From Amblyornis subalaris (lineage: Eukaryota > Chordata > Aves > Passeriformes > Ptilonorhynchidae): a stretch of DNA of 64,000 bases. The stretch spans positions 3,782,001-3,846,000 of the forward strand of contig JACAXG010000050.1 in NCBI GenBank assembly GCA_018881555.1, written 5' to 3'. Positions 34,418-49,000 of the stretch are shown here, in pieces. Both the position numbers and the translations under genes were made by a program. Under the pieces are notes generated by a model. It was given only the letters and a program-made list of their open reading frames with translations, did not search any database and was not told where the DNA came from. Numbering within the stretch: position 1 is the stretch's first letter; every line of letters starts with the position of its first letter.

Positions 34418-37400
34418 TGCTAGGTCCCCTTCCCTCTGTGTCCAGGAAACTAGTTTAAATGAACATTAAATTGAGAAGTACAGATGGCTTGGAAAACAGT
34501 GCTGGAGGAGAGCAGCATACTCTGCATCATTCATGAATTTTATAAAGGTGCCAGAAAGACAACTGCGATAACTTATATGAATGCATTCATTAAATTAAGA
34601 ATTTGGGTGAAAGCATGTATGTGTTTACACAGAAATAATGGCCTTATTATTATCATGCCAAGTGGTGCATTCAAATAAACATACACAAGTAATGGCACTT
34701 GTACAGTTTCTAAAGTTTGATTAGTTGATTTGAAAGCACTTTGCTAAGAATCACAAGGATTGTGCTTTATTTAATTCGTAGGGAAATTGTGGCACACTGA
34801 AGGGATTTGTTGAAGGTCACTTGGCAGACTGAGGAAAAGAATTCAGCTTTTCTGAGCCTCAAACCTGAGTTCTGTTAAACTGTAAGGAGAAAACGTACTG
34901 AATCTTTGACCTGAAGTGGTCACCAAGTGAGTAGCTGGATATTGTAATATATTAGACTGTGTTTTCATTCAGTGATACTGGCACCAGTTAAACACGTAAG
35001 TTGAGCAATAACTGCATTACAGCTTTTGACACTGTCTTAAAATGAGTTATCCATTCATCCGATGAGAGTCATACTGACCTGTTTACATATTTCTCACAAA
35101 ACTATTCTCTCTGATTTGCAACAGCTTAAAAACATGATATTTTGGACAAATATCCCAAAGGATGCCAAGTCTTTGACAAGCTGTTTAGTAAAACTGTATT
35201 TTCCTTCATATTCTCACTCTCTCATCTACAGTCATACTGTCCCTGTCCATATGGCTAGACATTTGCCATGGGAGAATTTTTTGTTTGATAAGGCATGCCC
35301 ACAAGCTCTTCCCCACTTTCAACTCTTTGGAAAGAAGGAGGAGATACTCCATTTTTTTCTACTCTCCTCCACCTTTTAAATNTGGCCTCTTAAATCTGTG
35401 ACATTCATTGTTTTGGGTGAAAATTTTGTTAGTTGCCTTTGAAGTTTTCTGATTCTCCTTGTAGTGTTATTCTCAGGAGCCTCTTCTGAACAATACCTAA
35501 TATTCCTTTTTATATACAGTCCACGTACCTGCAACCACTGAAGTGGGCTTTCATGTACCATCAGCACAGCTTTCACTGGTGACAAGCAGTGACTTTCTTT
35601 GGCCAAGAATTACTTTCTCCTACATTGCTGTAGCTATCTCTGTCATGGTGTAGTAAAGCTCCACAGTAGCTTCTCTATCACATTATCTAACTCTGCCTCA
35701 CCCATTCTTACCATGTCAGTTACAGAAAATCAGAAAAGAGTGTGAAAAACTAAGTGATAAGACTCAAACTATATTATGTACACTTTGCAATTCACAGTTG
35801 TTTATTTCAAAAGTGGTTACTTGTCTATTGAAAAAAAAAAAAGCAAAACATACATACCTTTTTCCTACAATAAAGTAATTATTTCCCAATACTGAANTGG
35901 CTGAAGAAATAAAATATAAGTATTACAGCCAAATTTTCATTTTCCTATGCTCTCAGCTGAGAGGATTGTTGAACTAAGGGACTGACTTAACTTCTTATTT
36001 TCCAACTTTGCTACATCAAAGTAAGTGACTAATAGCAACAATTGACAATAAGCAGTTAGTCAAACCTCTGAATGAAACAGAATTAGTTTAAGCTGTCAGC
36101 GGAGCACCAGAAAAGTCATCTTTCTGTGTATCTTGTTCAATTAGTACACACTTAAACAAATTGGAAAAAATTACTGTACAGCTATAATGACACTGAAGGC
36201 TTTTGCTTTTGCCATAGTTTTTCAGTTGTCATTACAGGCAGGGCATGTTGATTTTCTATTTAATTGTGGGTTCAGTTAGAAGCTTTGGTTTCAGATTTCC
36301 CTGTTGGTCACTTAGTTCAGTTCCTATGAAGACAGGCAGAAGGGTGTTCACATACTAAATATTTTTGCAAATTCTCCTTTCCAAATTTCTCTGACTGTTT
36401 TAGTGGCATACTTTGGGGCCCTTCTGCTATTTTTAAGGAGGCCTGAAAGAATGGAATTTGGGAACCATGAAAACACTCTGGGATGGCTGAATGAGGAAGA
36501 GACCGGAGAATATGGAGAAGGCAAAACTCCTGACTTATTGTAGTGGTGGAGAGCAGAGAGGCCCTCAAAGGAAGTAACTCTCATGTGGATGAGGTGATGG
36601 TGCTCTTTGGTGCACATTCCACTGGAAACTGCACATTCCACTCTTCTTCCTATCTTCCCTGTGCTGGAGTCGGACATCCAGGGAATGCTGGTATCCTCAG
36701 CACAGTCTTCATACACAAAATCANGGCCAAACTGCTCCTTATTGTTCCTCATTGTTCTTCCGTCCTATGCTGGAGCTGGCAGGACCAGAATTCCTTAAAG
36801 CCCAAAGTTTGTGGCACAGCCCTGAAACCACAGACCTATTCCAGCTAAATTTCTGGCTCATTCCTACTCACCAGATCCTCAGTGTGCCTCTTCCAGCTGG
36901 TGTGGTGGATTCCACCAGCTCTGTTAACAGTTCACAATGTTTCTGGAAGCTCCCAGTTCCAGAACAGAGAAGCGCTGATATAAAGAGAGATGTGGAAATG
37001 TTTATAAAAGCTGTTGAATGAAATCAAAACTACTTTGCTTCTCTCGACTATGTTTTAACAGGGATTACTAATAAAAACCGAATGAAAACTGTCTCTAGCA
37101 TTTGCTTTTTTATTATACTTCTGAAAGAGTAAAGCATAACAATTCTGTACAGAATCTGCTACTTATTTCGAAATGCAGGTCAAACACAGCAATACAAGCT
37201 GCCAAGTGATAAATTTCTCTTTGACACCATATGTTCCAGCTCCTCTCAAAGCTCAGTATCCATCAAAAGTGATGACTGTAGGTTAATACCTTGTCNGTCA
37301 GGATGCAGTATGGTGCTTTGTGTTAACACATAGGAGAGGGGGGAAAAGAGGGGAGTTCCTCAGGATGAGAATTGGCATTGTGTGCTTGGACAGATAGGGA

Positions 37401-39186
37401 GGTCAGCTTTTTTACTTCACGGGGGCAATACTGCACATCCCTCCCGGAAATTATACTCACTACTAAAGAAGTTACTCCTGCATTGTAGAATCTTTTGGGA
37501 AGGGTAGACCTGCTGTAGCATCTCTTGTGATATTTGCTTCCATTTTCTGTGCACACAGCAGCACCATTTCTGTTTCTCCTTGTGAGGACCAAGACCAGAA
37601 AAAGAAGATGCAGGTAATCTATTACCACATTCTGCTGTAATGAACCATGCGCTTCTGAAAAACAGCTCTAGACTATGCAGTCTAGGATGTGCTTTTCCCT
37701 GGATTGTTCCTGGACCCATTGTTTAAAAAATGAATTATTGTTCTTTGCAAGTTTTTTTGCTTTGATGGGCCTTCCTGGACTCATTGTGTAGTCTCTAGAA
37801 TGGCAACTCCTCAATCTAAAATATGGTATATTATCANAACAATCTAGGGCATAATCATTGTGCTTCAGTCAAGAATTCAAGATTTCAAAATCTGACTTCA
37901 TTTCAAATTGGGCAAAAGCCAAGTATTTTGAAATTCTCAGAAAGGAAAAGAGAAGTAAAACAGATTGGTCAAAAGATTTCAACTGTAGTATTTATACTGG
38001 AAGTAATTTTAATATCTTAACACAAATTTAATAAAAGTTGTGATTTTTAACAGAAAACCCATGTTTTATTTTAGGAACATGCTCATGGAATATTTTGAAG
38101 GTCTTGGAGCTGCTTTCAGTGTTTCTTATAGGAAGTTTACATAAAGCAAACATGGGTCTGAAAACGTTTTATTTTGTCTTATGAAATATGTCTGTTAAGG
38201 TGTATTTTCTTTGTTTATTCACTAGACCTTCTATGAACTAGAACAAAAATAGAAAGAATTGTAAGGCTTCTTTTTGGAAGCTTGAACAGAAAATGTGAAG
38301 CAGAACCTCAGCTGAAGTAAAATGTTATTAGCTTTACTGAAGTCTCCCCTCAGAATTGCAGTAGTCCCTGATTAGTGTTTTCAACTATATGCATGTGGAA
38401 TAGCAGGAAGGCGTCATTTCTGCAGTGTTCAGTTAGACAGGCATTTTAACTAGGCAATTCTGTATGTGTGAACGTGTCAGGTAATCATGGGCACGAAGCT
38501 TCAAGTGTAACTTTGACTTCTGTATGGGCACCCCATATACTGTAAATGTGTTTTAAAATACATGTGGTTCAGNCAGAGCATCCAAGTTATGTTGTGGTCA
38601 ATATTGCAAATGGTCAGATGTTCAAGCTTAAATATTCAGGATTTACTTTTTAAAATTTCTAATGAGTTAATTAAAGCCACAGCTAAAATAATGTTTTACA
38701 TCTCAAAGTAAAAGATTTCCCTGCTTAACACAGTAAATATGCACAGGCTCAAGATGCTTCTTAGAGGAAATGAAGACATGCAAGGTATTTTGATTCCTAG
38801 AAATACAAACCCTTTTAAAATTATATGTACAAATTTTGGTAGCCTTAAAATTATGCAGTATGCACTTTTTTAGTGCTACATGGACATTTTCCTCATTATC
38901 TGAATTTAAAGCTGGTTTGCATCAAACCTATAGTCTGCCTCTCTTAGCTGCCTGCAGTAATTTCTTAGTAGGGTTTTGTGTGGTGTGTGTGCTTAAGAAA
39001 ACAACATTAGGTTGTGCTATCTGATCTTAACATGCTGTACTGTTGTGGTGAATTTCTTAATGCACCAGGGTGTCCATCAGGCCCCAGATACAACCACAAA
39101 GCCAAGCCAGTGACGCAAATCAGCAGCTGATATAAACAAGCTGACACAAACCAGAAACTAAGCTAGCAGTAAACCTCCTGAGATGC

Positions 39187-39251
39187 TTCTTTTTTCTCTT
39201 CTTTTTTTTGTTTTTCTTTTTATTCTGTTTTTTCTGGGGTGTTTTTTTTAG
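39187..39251. repeat. T-rich pyrimidine tract
   Basis: About 65 bases consist almost wholly of T and C with occasional G, with several T6-T8 runs ending at gttttttttag. It could be mistaken for a splice-acceptor polypyrimidine tract; no exon is evident downstream. Confidence 0.7.
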
Positions 39252-42200
39252 TAAAGGGAAACATTTCTCAGCAACTGAAATCCTTTTGCATTTGCCTCCA
39301 ACTTCACAATTAACTTAAATTTGGCTCTGTAATGTGCAAGTTCATGAGAAAGAATGTGATGCAGCCTGCTTGTAATTAGTTTATAGACAGACTGCATGTC
39401 CTAGACTTAGCATGTTTGTTGATTTTTAAAAGCACCCCAATGACATCTTTTCCCATTTATATGCCATTTAATAATTCGTAAGAATACTCATGGAAAAGAC
39501 CATAGTGCTTTATTTAAGTCCTGTAAGTTTTTCTTCATTTCTTTACTATTAGGTGACTAAATGCATAAAATCCTATTCTTTATAGTTAGAAATTTCTCTC
39601 TCAGTGTCCTTCTTTCCAAACTGTGTCCTTCTTTTAAGGTTATATGTAGTACTTTATTGTTACTATTTACTTCTCCCTCCTAAGCACAAGCATCATCTCA
39701 TCTGGATTTACACTAGGCATGTTTTGCTGGTGTATTTACTGCAGCTATGTGCTATATTAGTAGCATTATGTGTGAATGCAGCTTTGAGTAGCAGAAGTGC
39801 TTTGTTCCATGAGGCACCCTGTCCTGCTTTCCTCCTCCAATCCAGCAAGCAGGATCTTCCAACCCGGGTATAGGTCTGTCCGTGTAACTGCATCTGCAGC
39901 CAGGCTGCGCAGCTGCAGCGTTGCAACCCCCTCACCTGGCAGACACAGCCAAGCCAGAAGGAGCGCAGGGGGATGTGGTCAGAACTATCCACCTCCTCTC
40001 TTTTCTCAGAATAGTTACTGTTTATTCTGCTGTGTTTTTATGAAGTCGTTCAGGTACCTTATTCTGTGTAAATAAATCATTACTAAATGTGATTATAACA
40101 CTATTTTCAACCATTTTGTGACTTGTACTAAAGAAATTCCCTCCTGGAAAACTGTGTTTTTATTCTACATATTTTTTTCTGAAAGTGCAATGCTCTGAAC
40201 TTACTTTATTTTATTTATCTCCAGATTTTGGTTTCTCTTAAAGAGTATGGGACAAACCAAACAGTAGACACAACCTGATGCTAAAGGCTGACAGTATTTA
40301 AAGTCATGGTAGCATGAGATATATCAGAACTCCCCAATCCGTTTCTGACTGACACTCTTGTTTTAAATGACATCAGTTTAATTGATTAGCCTTTGTTTGC
40401 AAACTAGAATAATTGTATTTACAAAAGTTAAAGACTGTATGTATATTAAATAGCTAGCATTCATTACCAAAAATTCTTTTCATGAATGAAAATTATGTCT
40501 GTTAATATATAAGTTGCAGTGGAAAATAATGCTTGTCTCCTGCTAGAGAAATGCATATGCAACCATGCTAATATGTCTCATCATGCTATAGATCTGTTCC
40601 TATTAAAGGGATAATAAATAGAATGTAAAAGGTCTGTTACTCAGAGCTTCTGTATCATGTATCCAGGCCTGCTGGAAAATACAAGAGAAGCTGTCAGTCA
40701 GACCTCCTGAAAGTGAATGTCTCCTTTTTCATAGTCCAGATAATACTGTAACAGGAAATTGCTTCCATATGTGGCACACACATGTTAGGAAAAGCAGAGA
40801 ATTTTTTATATCAATTAATAGAGAGCTGTCATCTACTGGATGTTACGATTTACTGAAGAATCCCCAAGGTTAGTTAGGAAATGCTGGCTGTTGTTGCAAT
40901 TATGAGACCTTTTGCAAAATTGCTTTTAATGCATTTCCTGCAAAATTTAGCCTTCTGAGAGGAAGCGGATTGATACACAAAAGATAGGGAAACTGCATTT
41001 CATACGTCTTTTTTCTTATGACTTTTATCCACTAAACAAATTACAAATAATATTGCCTGCATTTTTTTGATCTTCTGTTCATTATTGTCCCTTGATCACA
41101 ATGTAATACAGAAGATGATGATGATAAATAGGTATCTTTTGGGGTGAAATTGTGGAGTCTTGAGAGGGTCTGTAGGCTGAGACTGATATTGTTTTCTTTG
41201 GCATCCAATATTTACGGTTTTATTATCAATTTTTAAAAGATCCCCAGAAAAAAAAATGACAAGAAACCAAAAATTGAAGCCACTGTGATTAGCTCTGCTC
41301 AGCTTTGGGAAAGGTTTCTGAGGACTAAAATTCAGGTTTACAGATTATGTATTTAAATTCCAAAATCTAGTCTTTTCTACCTAAGCACGTATTTTGCCTA
41401 CTGCTCAGTTCATTGAGGCATTAGTAATACACAGTATAGTACCATCAATTTACTGAATAAAATAATAACATTATCCTCACTGTGTTGTTGCTTTTAGCTG
41501 TAGATTTTACATTTTATCTGTTGTAAGAAGCACTGTTGCAATTTGGGGGACTACTGCTTGTGAATCACTGTGAAGGTTTTTATGTGCGTGGACTCAGCTA
41601 GATGCTGTCAGGCTCCTTTGTCAGATGCAGACAGTGCAGGATCATCAAGCTTCAGTCCCTCACATGCATATGGGAGGACATTTAAACTGTGGCTGGGTAT
41701 AAACATGGTCAAACTACAGTTGGTGTCTGCAGAGACAAAGAGGAGTGGCCAAATCATGTCCTTGGACTGAGAGGGAGTCTCATCTTCCCGGGCTGCAGTT
41801 GCAGTTCAACTCTGTAAGTGTTACTTCAAAGCGGTAATAACAGCAGCAGAGCAGTTCTTGTAGACAAGGTTCTCACTGAGCAGCTCAAGCAAAATCCACA
41901 TTAATGTGTGCTGGTAGCCCTGCAACGTGCATGCTCAGCCCCGTTCTGCATGGTCCTCATCTCCACTGCTTGCAGCTAAAGGAGAGGCTCTGTTGCCAGT
42001 GGACTAAGAGTGGTGACAAGATGGGGTATGGAGCCTAGGGCAGTTGCTCTGCCTCTTCTATATTCGGTTTTGCCTCTGGTGATGAAAAGGCTTGAATTGT
42101 CCTGACTTACAACAATGAGATAGCCACATCCTTCATGAAGTCAGTCTTCTCCAAGAGCTCTGCTGGGGATGGTGGTTTGAATGTGGAAATCCCCCAGAAA

Positions 42201-44755
42201 GGAAGACAAAGAAATGACAGCCTAATGCAGTCTTAAAAACTGAACTGCTGGCAAGCTGCAGTGGATGGGTGGAGGGGCAGCTATAAAGTTTTATCTAGGC
42301 TGTCTTTTGACAGTTGCCCTCAGCACAGCGTGTTTGGTCATTAAGGACAGCACACCTCCAAATGCAGTACTCAAGTCAGCGGAGGTACAGCAGGATGTCA
42401 GCCACCTCGCCATGTGAACTGGCCCAGCCAAGAGGCCACCTGCAAGCAGCTGTGTAAGTAGGTGGATGGGCTACAGAGGGTGCCGTGCTCAGGGCCATAA
42501 TTGCAGAAGCCTGTCACACCCTGTGTTAACTTATCCAGCGAAGCTTTCAGGCAGGAAGCTTAGGAGAGGCAGAAAAACAGAGATAATATTTTTATTATAA
42601 TAGGGACTCTTTGTGGAGGCAGCCAGGAAAGAGGAAAGTATGCTGCATGGAAGGCAGATCCCATGATATGGAGGAGAAACTCTTGGCAGTATTAAGGATG
42701 GGTTTGGACTGGATTTCTTGTCTCCCGAGAGTCCTATGATCTCACCTGAAAGAATGCCCAAAATTAATTTTAAAGCCATCTACAACAAGGAGGTTCATGC
42801 ACATAATGGCTCAACCTCACATGTTCTTGAAGGATGAATCCTAACACCAGAGTCCGTAGAGGCGGAAGGGAGGACATGCATGCTGTCAGCCCTTGCCTGG
42901 AAGTCTGGCTCAGGGGACATATAGAAAAACTATGTACAGGAAATATTATAGAGCAGCCAGGGGAAGCCAGACTGCCNTTCCACAGCCTACAGGGGTCAGG
43001 GGAATACTGACAGCATGCAGGCCTAATGCGACTGCGTCTAATACAGACNGAATAGTCTGCAGCTGAAAGGACCTTATCAGGACTGCCTGACAGGATTTGT
43101 TACAGGCTGGGATATGCGCTAATGCCGTCTTGCCCCAGGGACATTATTTAGATGACAGATGATGCTGTTTAAATGACAATCTGTAACAGTGTTATAAAAA
43201 GGTCTTTAGGGTTGTATTTTTGTGTAGGACTTGTATAAAGTGACAGAAAAAAAGTACATTGTGAAATTCTGCATGCTTGTGGAGTTGAAACAATGTCAAA
43301 TGTGAACATGAACAGGAGAAAAATGAAGGAAATGGACCAGTAGGAGAGTATAGAGTAGGGAAAGGTACTAAGTAGAAACTTAGAGACAGTAGAACATTTC
43401 AAAAGTCTAATTTGGAAGCAGTCATCCAGATTCTATGTTTTTATGTTTTTCTAAATCCGGTCAAAAACATCTGAAACAGTGGACCCTTACTCCTTCTACG
43501 TGAGGTAGAANTGTTCAGAGGCTTTTTTGTAGTCTATACTAACTCATACTCATTAATATTTCTGGGAAATACAAATTGTGATAGAACTTGTTGTATTAAT
43601 ATGTCTTGTTCTAAAAAACCAAGCTAAAAACTAAGTGGAGTGAAATTAAAATTGTATGAAATATATAATGATTGATTGAAATTTAGCATGCAAACTCATT
43701 AGAGTTAAGACATTTTAGATAAAAGTAATAAGTGAGATGGTTGCATTTTTGTATATCTTCTCTCATAATATAAACCCCCGGGTATACTAATAGCATTTTA
43801 AGATAGTACATTTAAGATAGATTAAAAAATAATCACAGATTTGAAACTTGCTATGTAGAATGGATTTCCGCAAGGCAGAATAGCCTAGAATTAATGAGGA
43901 TTCAAGACAGTATAAATGAAGAATATGAAAAAACAAACCTAAATGAGATTTAGAAAGTTAAGAAGAGATTCANTTTTTGCACTTTACTATAATTTTTTCT
44001 CTGAATCTACAGCAGATCAACTGAGCACTACTGCAAATAGTATAGTAATCACAGCTCCTACTCTGACCACCTTTTCTGATTTGGTAAGTAGGTTCTTATG
44101 TTCTGTGCTCTTCCTCCAAAACCTCTTTGTGACTGAAAAAATTTGTATCAAATTGTTTGAACATCAGCCACAATTACAAAGCTCTTAAGAATTTTAAGGA
44201 GCTTCCTTTAAAAATGTATTGGTGTGGTGGTGCTATCTGTCTTAAGTGTTTTTTTCAGGGGGATGTGGACAGGATAGAAGCTTTTACCTGTACTTGCTGC
44301 TTCGCTGCAGCTCTCCACAGCTTGTGTTAGCTTTTTTCATCAGTGACTCAAGTCAAGCTTAGTATTTTTCTTGAAGATACATAATTCTCTTAAGACCTAA
44401 CCTAGCTGCTTTTGTGAGAGTTTTCATCTTCATGTTTTACAGTCATAGAAAACAGTTTTACTAAGCTATCCATACCAAATCCAGTCCTTAGTGTGGGTGC
44501 CATTAAGAAGCCATGGGAAGATGCAGCTCTGAAGGAGAATAGTACAGATATCTATAGGATTACATAGGAAACCTGTAGGGTGCTTTTTCTTTTTTAAAAA
44601 AAAATGACAGGTATGAATAATCATCTTACCAGAGCCACCCTGGAGTTTTAAAAAAGCTCAGATAATAAAATAGTGAAATAAGAACTGGATGTAACATGCC
44701 ACTTGTAGCAGTTAGTGTATCTGAGGAGGTTAGGGAGGAAAATGTGACAGCAAAC

Positions 44756-46000
44756 TTCAGAAGTGCATGAATGCTTTGGCAAATTATAGACTACAAGTCT
44801 GGCTTCATTACCAGCATTACCAGACAAATCTTTATAAATTATAATAATGAATAGAACTAATACCCAATACCAAACCCCTTTTCTAGAGGGAAGCTACTCC
44901 TGCTCATGTATTGAGCTTCTTGGATTCATGGAAGAGTCAACAGCATGTGGGTGAGAGTGGTCTAGTGAGTCAAGCATACTTGTATGTACAAAAAAAGTTT
45001 TCACAAAGTCCTTCACAATGATTTGTGAAGAGGAAAAACTTCAGCAGGAGAAAATAAAAATAGATCTTTCAAGGATAACTGTCAAAATATGAGTAAGTTT
45101 TCATGGTGTTGGGAGATTTCCATTGGAGCCTCACAAGAGTATGTGCTGGGAAAAGAGTTCAGCTATCCATAAAGAAACTACAAAAAGTGGAGGAACAAGG
45201 ATATGAAGAAATTTTCCAATAATCAAAAATCATTTGGGATGGCCAGAACTAGGGCTAGTTGCCAAAGGACTTTGTGATCCTTAGCAGTGGGTAAAAAGAT
45301 TACTTGTGAGTCTTAATATCGATAATGTACAAGGGTGGGGGGAAACCTCAATTATGTCTGCAAAGCAATCAATTTTAAGTGAGCATACTTTGAAGGAAAG
45401 ACATCTTGGACTCCTTGGCAGGCTTCTGAAAACATCAGCTCACGTATTACCAGCCAAAACCAAGAAGAGATTGAGGAGAGCAACAGAGAATAAAATAAAC
45501 ATAGTTATTAAACCACTAAATAAATCCAGGATATGCTCACATCTTGAATGTTATGTGCAGTCACAGTTACCTCATTTCAGAAAGTAGATATTAGGATATA
45601 AAGTACAAAAGTAGAGTGTGGAGCATAGCAAGGAGTACGGAGTTAATAGGTTAGGAGAGATCCCTCTGGTGTGGAAAAAGACCAGAGGTAAGCTGAGCGG
45701 AAAAAGCATAATAAAATCACTGAGAAGGCGCGTAAGGAATCGTTATGCACTTTGTAACACAGGAACTCTGAAAGCAAAACAAAGGAAGCACTCTTTCACA
45801 CAATGCATAGTTAAGTTGTTGGATTCATCGCCTCAAGATCTTGAGGCCAAAAATATGATTGTTTTCAAAATGAAATTTAAGATTCGTATTGCCAGTAAAC
45901 ATAATGGCCCAAATATGCCTTCTGTCTCAGAAGGTCCCTTACTGGATTGCCAAAATCCTTTCTAGAGAAAGGATTACTCTGTTTATCTGTTTTATACTCT
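44756..46000 (+). mobile_element. Old CR1 LINE, ORF2 C-terminal part and 3' UTR
   Basis: A long, heavily mutated copy of the older sauropsid CR1 type lies in plus orientation. Recognisable pieces in order are 'aattatagactacaagtctg', 'attgagcttcttggattcat', 'cacaaagtccttcacaatg', 'tgcaaagcaatcaatttta', 'gacatcttggactccttggc', 'gctcacatcttgaatgttat', 'gtgcagtcacagttacctca', 'caaaggaagcactctttcac', and 'acaatgcatagttaagttgt'. It therefore spans the latter part of reverse transcriptase through the 3' UTR. The frames at 45306-45587 and 45618-45965 are surviving scraps, not genes. The terminus is lost near 46,000. Confidence 0.8.
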
Positions 46001-49000
46001 ATGCAACTGCTGTTGGCTGTTGCCAGCATTACTTTTGGCACCAGTGTAGCCACTCTGCTCATGAATTCTCTTGTTGTTAATTGAAGTTGAATACCTTTTG
46101 AATTTTGAAACTTTTAATCAAGGATTTGAAAACTGCAGTTCACAGGGGCCAAGGTTTCTGCTTAATGGTAAAATTGGAAGGATTCTGCTTATCAGAAGAG
46201 GTGTGAAAACACATCTGTGAAAAATCTAGTCCCTTGAAGCTATTGCAAAGTAAAGACATGAATCTCTGGTTTAAAATGTTTGTTTTTATTTGTTTGTTAA
46301 AGCATGTTTTAAATGTCTGTATATAGACTTGGAAACATTTCCATTCAATGTTTATTAATACTTAAGGCTTTTGTAGCCATGTCAGATGAAAAGTGTTGTT
46401 TCACTACGTATTTATATGTGTCTTCAAATGATAAAGCTACTGAATTCTGCTAGGATTTTTTGTGTCCCACAATTTCGAAAAGTTTTCAGGCTCCGATGCA
46501 CTTTTGTAATGATCCCCATTTGAGCTGGGGATCTGCAGAGAACAGGCACTCTCATGAGACTGCTGGTATTTCCTGTTTCTCATCAGACCAGAAATACAGT
46601 AGCAGAGGAAGAGCTCTTCTCTTAGCACTGTATTTGAGCTTCTGCCTGAATCTAGGAAGTGCCACAGAGCATAAAACTGAAAGAAAACAAACAAGCAAAT
46701 TTAGTGTAACCTTTTCAAACCCCAGAAAACATTCCTATTTGGCTTTTGTTTGGACAACAGTAGTTCACCCCTCCCTGGTCTTTTGTTCAGAATTAAGAAC
46801 TAATGTTCCTGAACTTTGGGTTTCTGAAGTTAGCTACGTGGTTTTTTGTGCACATGTTGGCTATAAAGCTCTGACATAAGTGTTTTACATTGTGAAGACA
46901 AAGGTATTTTATAGTGGCACTCAACAAACTGAACATAGCATAAAACTTCCTTGTATAACTAAAAATATTTGTCTAAAGATATGAGCTAATAAGCTATGCA
47001 TGAAATTAAAATAGGGTGTCATTCATTTTCTTGATAGCTATCTAGCCATTTTTTAGTAAAATGTGCAGTTAAGGATATAAATTGATATATGTGTAGATTT
47101 TTAAACCCAGAAAGTCAAACATCAATTTCAGCGAATTTGAGAGTAGCCAAGTTTGAACAAGCACAGAAGATTTCTATTGACATAAAGGATTATAGTACCA
47201 CAGAGTGCCTAAAGTGCATTCGTGTTCTTCTAGAACATACATGTTTCACTTTGCAACAAGTTTTAAAAGTCACAGTTAAAAATTGTAAAATTTTGGGGCT
47301 TGTAATATTTGTTTATTTTAATGGCATGTCCGTGTGTGTAGATAATATATTTACAATACAATGCAATGAAATATAACTTTTTGTAGAAAAAAAATAATGC
47401 TGAGCAGTAAGTTGTTTTGTCTTTTTATATTTCAAACATATTCCAGCTGCATCAGGCTTCAGTTGTTATTTTCACCTTGCTGACCACGTGATTTTGCTGT
47501 GGTGAATATGTGCGTAAGTGAGGTTTTTCTTGTGGATTTCCTGCAGATACTGGGGAGTTACAGATTGTGCAAAGGTAGCAAGACAGTTTATTATTCCGGA
47601 TGTTAAGAGATGTAGAAGGTTTCTGAAATGTTTTGTTTAAAATATCCCTCTTTTGGTATATTAGAGGAAAACCTACTGTGAGAGCCCAAAATACGGTACC
47701 TAATTATCCTATCTGTGGTGTGTTGCTATGCTTTAAAGCGATTTCCTGTGAGTAAATCAGTAACAAGAAGCAAAAGTAAGAAGCAAATTTCTACTGCTAC
47801 TGCTAAATTGAAACATTTTAGAAACTCTACTCAAGATCTTTTCTTAAAGAAAATATAAATCATATATATGTCCTCAGATTCTTAGGGTTTTTTTCACTAG
47901 TTTTACAAGATTAGAAAAAATGTTTTCCTCTTACAATTAGTACTGGAAAGACTTTTAAATTTGGGTGAAACAGATTGTTCTTAATCACAATTCAGTTTTC
48001 AGATAGCAAAAGTTTGCCATACTGAGCAGTTACTCTTGGTTGTCTCAGTGATAAAAGTTCTTTGGCTTGAAGAAGATAATTCAGTGCAGTAATTACAGGA
48101 AATGACTAGTGAATCTAGAGAAGATGAAGGTTCTTCATCATCTGGAAGTGGGCCCTCCAATGCTTTAAGTTGCTTCTCTGGTGAATACAGAATCTGCACT
48201 TGTCCAGGTTAGACCCGTCGGTCACTTGATCTTTTTTTCAGTCCATTTCTCCTGGTGAACTCAGAACACTGAATTCGCATCATGTCTCCTTCTGCAGTGT
48301 TTCTGGCAATGGAGTACATCGAAACAAAATTCAAAATCTGCAATATTGCAATACTTTAAGAATGTGATTGCCTAAATCAACAGGCAACTGCCCAAGACTA
48401 GCAAAGTGGTAAGAATGCTAGAAAAGGAACTACTGAGAGTAGACAACTTTTCTTGTGTGAATTCAGGTGCTCAAAACCAGATAATGTATTGCTGCTTAGC
48501 TGGTAAACCTTTATAGGCTTTTAGCTCTAAACTCAGTAACGCTGCCTTTGGTATCTTCTTTGAAGGGCGCAATACAACCTTTTTTAGCAAAGCGTCTGAA
48601 CTGGGACACAGAAAGAGGATGCGACAGGTAGGCCATAAGCAAGCACAATCCGTATTAATACATTACACTTGATTTCTTTTTACTAAACTCTTAGATTGCC
48701 ATTCCTTTATGCAAGATTTGTCAATGAAAATGAAACTTGCAAATATCAGCCTTTGCAGAAAAGTCTCTTTGCCCTCAGTTAAGCATGATTCTTATCATTC
48801 TTAATTACTCTCAAGGTATTGCTACATGAAATTTTCAGCAGGATTAAAGATTTCATATCTGGCAATTATCCAGCAACACAAAGGACTTTTAACATTTACG
48901 AATTATACAAATTTTTATCAATAAAACCTTTAAAACAACCATTCCCCTCAGTATTTTTGAAAGAGCTCTAAGAGGTATACAGACATGAGTGTTCAAAAGA

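Larger units (their letters stand above)
34075..44755. other. AT-rich intergenic sequence, no supported gene
   Basis: In 10.7 kb I find no recognisable exon. The longest frames (134 codons at 36348-36752 minus; 105 codons at 35062-35379 plus) are anonymous. Structures noted are a 25-base tandem duplication at 34368-34417, a T-rich tract at 39187-39251, a moderately GC-rich segment at 41.6-43.1 kb, and a 13-base inverted repeat at 42877/43007. The segment near 42,690-42,750 has a faint CR1-tail-like phrase that I do not count. Confidence 0.45.

Noticed and set aside
39187..39251. T-rich tract as a splice-acceptor polypyrimidine tract
   Set aside because: Although it ends in TTTTTTTTAG, no exon-like sequence or donor follows.
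42690..42750. Possible CR1 tail around gggtttggactggatttctt
   Set aside because: Only one phrase is reminiscent of CR1 and the expected following segments are missing; not enough to call.
45618..45965. 115-codon plus-strand frame
   Set aside because: It lies wholly within an old CR1 fragment aligned to the late ORF2/3' UTR region, with surrounding stops and frameshifts.
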